DNA of 64,000 bases from Bradyrhizobium symbiodeficiens (GTDB lineage: Bacteria; Pseudomonadota; Alphaproteobacteria; Rhizobiales; Xanthobacteraceae): assembly GCF_002266465.3 (NCBI RefSeq), contig NZ_CP029427.2, positions 1,118,501 through 1,182,500 on the forward strand, read 5' to 3'. The translations under genes were made by a program, and so were the position numbers. Below, one piece after another: positions 61,445-64,000 of this stretch (positions are counted from its first letter, which is position 1; each line of letters starts with the position of its first letter). The notes beneath the pieces are model-generated. The model did not search any database. It was not told the origin of the DNA and was given only the letters and a program-made list of their open reading frames with translations.

Positions 61445-61648
61445 ATGCCTGAGATCACTGTCAGCATGGCCGAAGGCCGCACCGACGAGCAGAAGGCCGG
61501 CATGATGCGCGACATCACCCAGGCGCTGGTGAAGAATCTCGGCGTCGACGCCGATGCCGTCGTCATCCAGATCAACGAAGCCCCGCTCCGCCACAAGATG
61601 AAGGGCGGCAAGACCTTCGTGGAGCGCGCGGCGGCCGCGAAGAAGTAG
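61445..61648 (+). CDS. 4-oxalocrotonate tautomerase family protein
   Basis: 67 residues from ATG 61445. After Met removal the catalytic Pro would be N-terminal (PEITVSMAEGRTDEQKAGMM). The single beta-alpha-beta unit has DAVVIQINEAPLRHKMKGGK near the end. Catalyses keto-enol tautomerisation of an unknown 2-oxo acid. Downstream of hisS, likely without functional link. Confidence 0.88.
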   Translation: MPEITVSMAEGRTDEQKAGMMRDITQALVKNLGVDADAVVIQINEAPLRHKMKGGKTFVERAAAAKK

Positions 61649-61730
61649 CCTCGGCTGGAGCGGCAACCACCACCGTCGTCTCGGACCAGCGTCAGCGCAG
61701 ATCCGGGACGACAGCGGAGTTTGAGGCACC

Positions 61731-62123
61731 ATGGACGCACGCGATTACATCACGATCGGCATGAGCGCCGAGCGCACGCTGGTGGTCCCGGCGGAGCGCA
61801 CGGTCGGGCACTTCGTGCCGGGTATGCCGATGGTTTATGCGACGCCGATGATGATCCTGGAAATGGAGATGACGTCGGGCGATGCGATCCGCTCGGCGCT
61901 GCAGCCGGGGTGGGTCACCGTCGGCACCGAGGTCGACATCCGCCATCTCGCCGCCGCACTCGTCGGCGCGACGGTGCGGACGACCGCGAAGGTCGTTGCG
62001 GTCGAACGCCGCGTCATTCGGTTCGAGGTCGAGGCGTTCGAGGGCACGCGCAAGCTCGGCGAGGGCCGCCACGCGCGCGGGCTCGTCAATGTCGAGATGT
62101 TCAACAAGCGGCTGGGCGCATAG
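61731..62123 (+). CDS. Hotdog-fold thioesterase resembling fluoroacetyl-CoA thioesterase FlK
   Basis: 130 residues. The FlK catalytic triad pattern is conserved in spacing: Thr38 (YATPMM), Glu46 (LEMEM) and His72 (VDIRHLAA), the same intervals (8 and 26) as Thr42/Glu50/His76 of Streptomyces cattleya FlK as I remember it. The end LVNVEMFNKRLGA matches its C-terminal strand. Typical annotation is 'thioesterase family protein'; actual acyl-CoA substrate is unknown. Confidence 0.82.
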   Translation: MDARDYITIGMSAERTLVVPAERTVGHFVPGMPMVYATPMMILEMEMTSGDAIRSALQPGWVTVGTEVDIRHLAAALVGATVRTTAKVVAVERRVIRFEVEAFEGTRKLGEGRHARGLVNVEMFNKRLGA

Positions 62124-62148
62124 TGCTGCCCGCTCGGCGTGACTTCGC

Positions 62149-63510
62149 CTAACTCTCCCTGCGCGCTCCCGGCGACGAATAGAACGCTTCCTGCTCCCTG
62201 CGGACACGCACAGCAGGCAGCGTTTCGTCAATCGCCACATCGGCCCAGGTGATGCAGGAGTCCTTTGCTACCGCCTTTGTCAATCGCACATTGTGTGCAA
62301 GCCCGAGCGGCAAATAGCCCTTTGCAAGCGAGGTTCTGGCCGGCGTCAGCTTGCCGAAGACAGTGTAGCCGCCTTCTCCGTCCAGCGTATCTCCGGCGCG
62401 CAAATCCTTCTTGGCTGTCGCGGCAACATCGGCGTTGAACGTCGTTGCGACCCCCGTCGCCTCCTTGCGCAGTGCGATCGAGGCGACCGAAATTCCGAGC
62501 TCGAGACCAATGAGATGCCACTTCTTGTAGGAGCTCATGTAGCGGCCGCTCGGATCGGTGACGACGCTATATTCCTGGAAGCAGTTGCGGATGTACTCGC
62601 TGTCGCCTTCGAAGCAGACCCAGACGCCCTTGCGGATGTCGTTGGGGATCGGTTTGCCGTCCGCCGTCAGGCAGGACACGACTTCGACCTGTCCCTTGGA
62701 TTCCAGGATGCCGCCCTCGGAACGCGGGCGCATCAGGGTCGGGATGTCGTCGACCGATCCCGGCGGGAATGCGAGGCCTTGCGAGGGCGCCTCCAGCCCG
62801 GTTGCGTTTGCGATCGCGGCGGATTCGATCGCCGGCTTGGAGCCGTCGAGAAATGCGTTGAACATCTTTGGGTTCATGCCGCCGCGCGCGGCTTGCTCGG
62901 CGGAGAGGCCCCAATGGTCCCAGACCGTTTCGGGCGTCGACTCCCGATAATGCGGCAGCCATTTGTGGCCGCGGCCGGCCGCCACGACCGGGAAACCGCA
63001 GGCCCTTGCCCAATCGACGAGGTCGCAGGCGAGGGCCGGCTGATCGCCATAGGCGAGGCTGTAGATCACGCCGGCCTGTCTTGCTCTTTGCGCGAGGATC
63101 GGTCCGCAGAAGGCGTCGGCCTCGACGGTCACGTTGATGACGGGCTTGCCGTTGGCAAAGGCGCCAAGGCAGTGTTCGACCGCCGCGACGGGATTTCCGG
63201 TACACTCGGCGATCACCTCGATGCCGCCGCACTTCATCAGCGCTTCCCAGTCTTCGGTCAGGAAGGTCGTACCATTCTTGAGTGCATCCTCAAGCGAGAC
63301 GGCGGCGAACTGCTCAGGGCGCCAGCCGACGCGGTTCAGGTTTTCGCGGGCACGCGACGGGGACAGGTCTGCAATTGCGACGAGATGGACGCCGGGCGTG
63401 CGCAGAACCTGATGCAGGTACATCGCACCGAACTTGCCCGCCCCGATCAGTCCGATCCTGATGGGGCGCCTCGCGGCCTGTCGTTCGAGAAGTTTCGCGT
63501 AGAGGTTCAC
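62149..63510 (-). CDS. NAD(P)-dependent oxidoreductase with C-terminal SAF domain (COG4091-like)
   Basis: 453 residues from a GTG at 63510 with AAGGAGAG just upstream; the open frame extends 120 bases further into proC. Rossmann fold IRIGLIGAGKFGAMYLHQVL (from ~residue 17), then a homoserine-dehydrogenase-like middle (AECTGNPVAAVEHCL, GDQPALACDLVDWARACGFP) and a SAF domain near the end (AKKDLRAGDTLDGEGGYTVF, GLAHNVRLTKAVAKDS). This combination is the COG4091 type; substrate not known to me, probably a carbohydrate-derived acid. It lies 80 bases downstream of proC. Confidence 0.82.
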   Translation of the reverse strand: MNLYAKLLERQAARRPIRIGLIGAGKFGAMYLHQVLRTPGVHLVAIADLSPSRARENLNRVGWRPEQFAAVSLEDALKNGTTFLTEDWEALMKCGGIEVIAECTGNPVAAVEHCLGAFANGKPVINVTVEADAFCGPILAQRARQAGVIYSLAYGDQPALACDLVDWARACGFPVVAAGRGHKWLPHYRESTPETVWDHWGLSAEQAARGGMNPKMFNAFLDGSKPAIESAAIANATGLEAPSQGLAFPPGSVDDIPTLMRPRSEGGILESKGQVEVVSCLTADGKPIPNDIRKGVWVCFEGDSEYIRNCFQEYSVVTDPSGRYMSSYKKWHLIGLELGISVASIALRKEATGVATTFNADVAATAKKDLRAGDTLDGEGGYTVFGKLTPARTSLAKGYLPLGLAHNVRLTKAVAKDSCITWADVAIDETLPAVRVRREQEAFYSSPGARRES

Positions 63511-63589
63511 GACGCTCTCCTTATCGGCAACAGCCAGGATCGCCTTGCGTTCGGCCGTCCGGATCGGGGCCGAAACGCTCTTGTTCTGC

Positions 63590-64000
63590 CTACTTCGCCA
63601 ATTCCTTCGACCGCTTCGTCGCCGCGGCAATCGCGCGGATCATCAACTCGCGCAGGCCGGGCTCGCCCATCAGCACGCCGAGCGCCGCAGCCGTGGTGCC
63701 GCCGGGCGAGGTGACGTTCTGGCGCAGCGTGCTCGACGGCAGCTCCGACTGGTGCAACAGTTCACCCGAGCCGGCGACCGTCTCGCGTGCAAGCTTGGTC
63801 GCCAGTGCTTCGGGCAATCCGGCCTCGACGCCAGCGCGGGCGAGTTCTTCGGCGAGCAGGAACACATAGGCCGGGCCGGAGCCGGAGACGGCAGTGACCG
63901 CATCCATCAGGCTCTCGTCGTCGACCCATTCGACCGAGCCGGTGGCGCGCAGCAGCGCATCGGCCACCGCGCGCTGCGCGGCGCTGACGTTGTTGGCTGC
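63590..64000 (-). CDS. proC: Pyrroline-5-carboxylate reductase, C-terminal part (runs off the window)
   Basis: The last ~137 residues of ProC. Visible are the dimerisation-domain motifs AVSGSGPAYVFLLAEELA, LARETVAGSGELLHQSEL and LRQNVTSPGGTTAAALGVL, the ProC signature. ProC makes proline from pyrroline-5-carboxylate with NAD(P)H. The N-terminal nucleotide-binding domain lies beyond base 64000. It is upstream of the COG4091-like gene on the same strand. Confidence 0.95.
   Translation of the reverse strand, partial: AANNVSAAQRAVADALLRATGSVEWVDDESLMDAVTAVSGSGPAYVFLLAEELARAGVEAGLPEALATKLARETVAGSGELLHQSELPSSTLRQNVTSPGGTTAAALGVLMGEPGLRELMIRAIAAATKRSKELAK

Overview
The window is high-GC, gene-dense chromosomal DNA of an alphaproteobacterium, most likely Bradyrhizobium or a close relative (Nitrobacteraceae). 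The evidence is protein identities (DUF6101, DUF4170, DUF2093, TIGR01459 HAD, a fluoroacetate dehalogenase whose catalytic residues fall at the same numbers as in Rhodopseudomonas RPA1163, a PetP/PetR-like pair) and several families of dispersed palindromic repeats typical of these genomes. I saw no rRNA, tRNA, CRISPR array, intact insertion sequence or integrase.

Layout. 0.1-6.9 kb: a DUF6101 gene, then a tightly overlapping plus-strand operon tldE-cysQ-DUF4170-DUF374 acyltransferase-waaA-lpxK (Kdo/lipid A assembly), converging on a DUF2093 gene. 7.2-10.3 kb: a secreted hydrolase lacking its nucleophile and xseA. 10.3-16.6 kb: an accessory region of visibly lower GC between xseA and purD. 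It holds REP-like elements, a decayed REP-associated transposase (RAYT) fragment, an orphan lipoprotein, an orphan membrane protein, a PIN-domain protein, and a two-gene cassette of a DUF5343 protein with a HEPN/DUF4145-like protein. This is the best candidate for an undescribed system. 16.6-25.3 kb: purD, a fluoroacetate-dehalogenase-like hydrolase, tadA, an rRNA pseudouridine synthase with a ~380-residue Arg/Asp/Gly-rich extension, rsmD, mutL and an RHH regulator.

25.5-37.6 kb, almost all minus strand: a GMC dehydrogenase operon (cytochrome c, VOC protein, Tat-exported small subunit, flavoprotein), arfB, a pair of M16 peptidases, an exported poly-Asp protein, and lspA-ileS-ribF. 37.8-46.3 kb: CheY, a HAD hydrolase, an EAL-like membrane protein with degenerate motifs, a winged-helix/TPR regulator, a methyltransferase, a YihY/BrkB protein, a holin-like protein and prmB. 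46.3-49.8 kb: moaE, moaD, pgsA and uvrC on the minus strand with overlapping ends. 50-54.6 kb: an outer-membrane beta-barrel protein behind a CtrA-like motif array, a cold-shock protein, rlmJ, RNase T2 and three small exported proteins. 54.8-57.5 kb: MarR regulator, OmpR-type regulator and histidine kinase in one operon. 57.8-64 kb: ilvE, a DUF2314 protein, hisS with a central segment of foreign-looking composition, a tautomerase, a FlK-like thioesterase, a COG4091-type oxidoreductase and the 3' part of proC, cut by the window edge.

Most genes are housekeeping: envelope (waaA, lpxK, lspA, pgsA), translation and RNA modification (ileS, hisS, tadA, rsmD, rlmJ, prmB, arfB), DNA repair (mutL, uvrC, xseA) and cofactors (ribF, moaD, moaE). 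Overlapping start/stop codons imply translational coupling in several operons. Palindromic repeats sit preferentially between convergent genes, where they may act as terminators.
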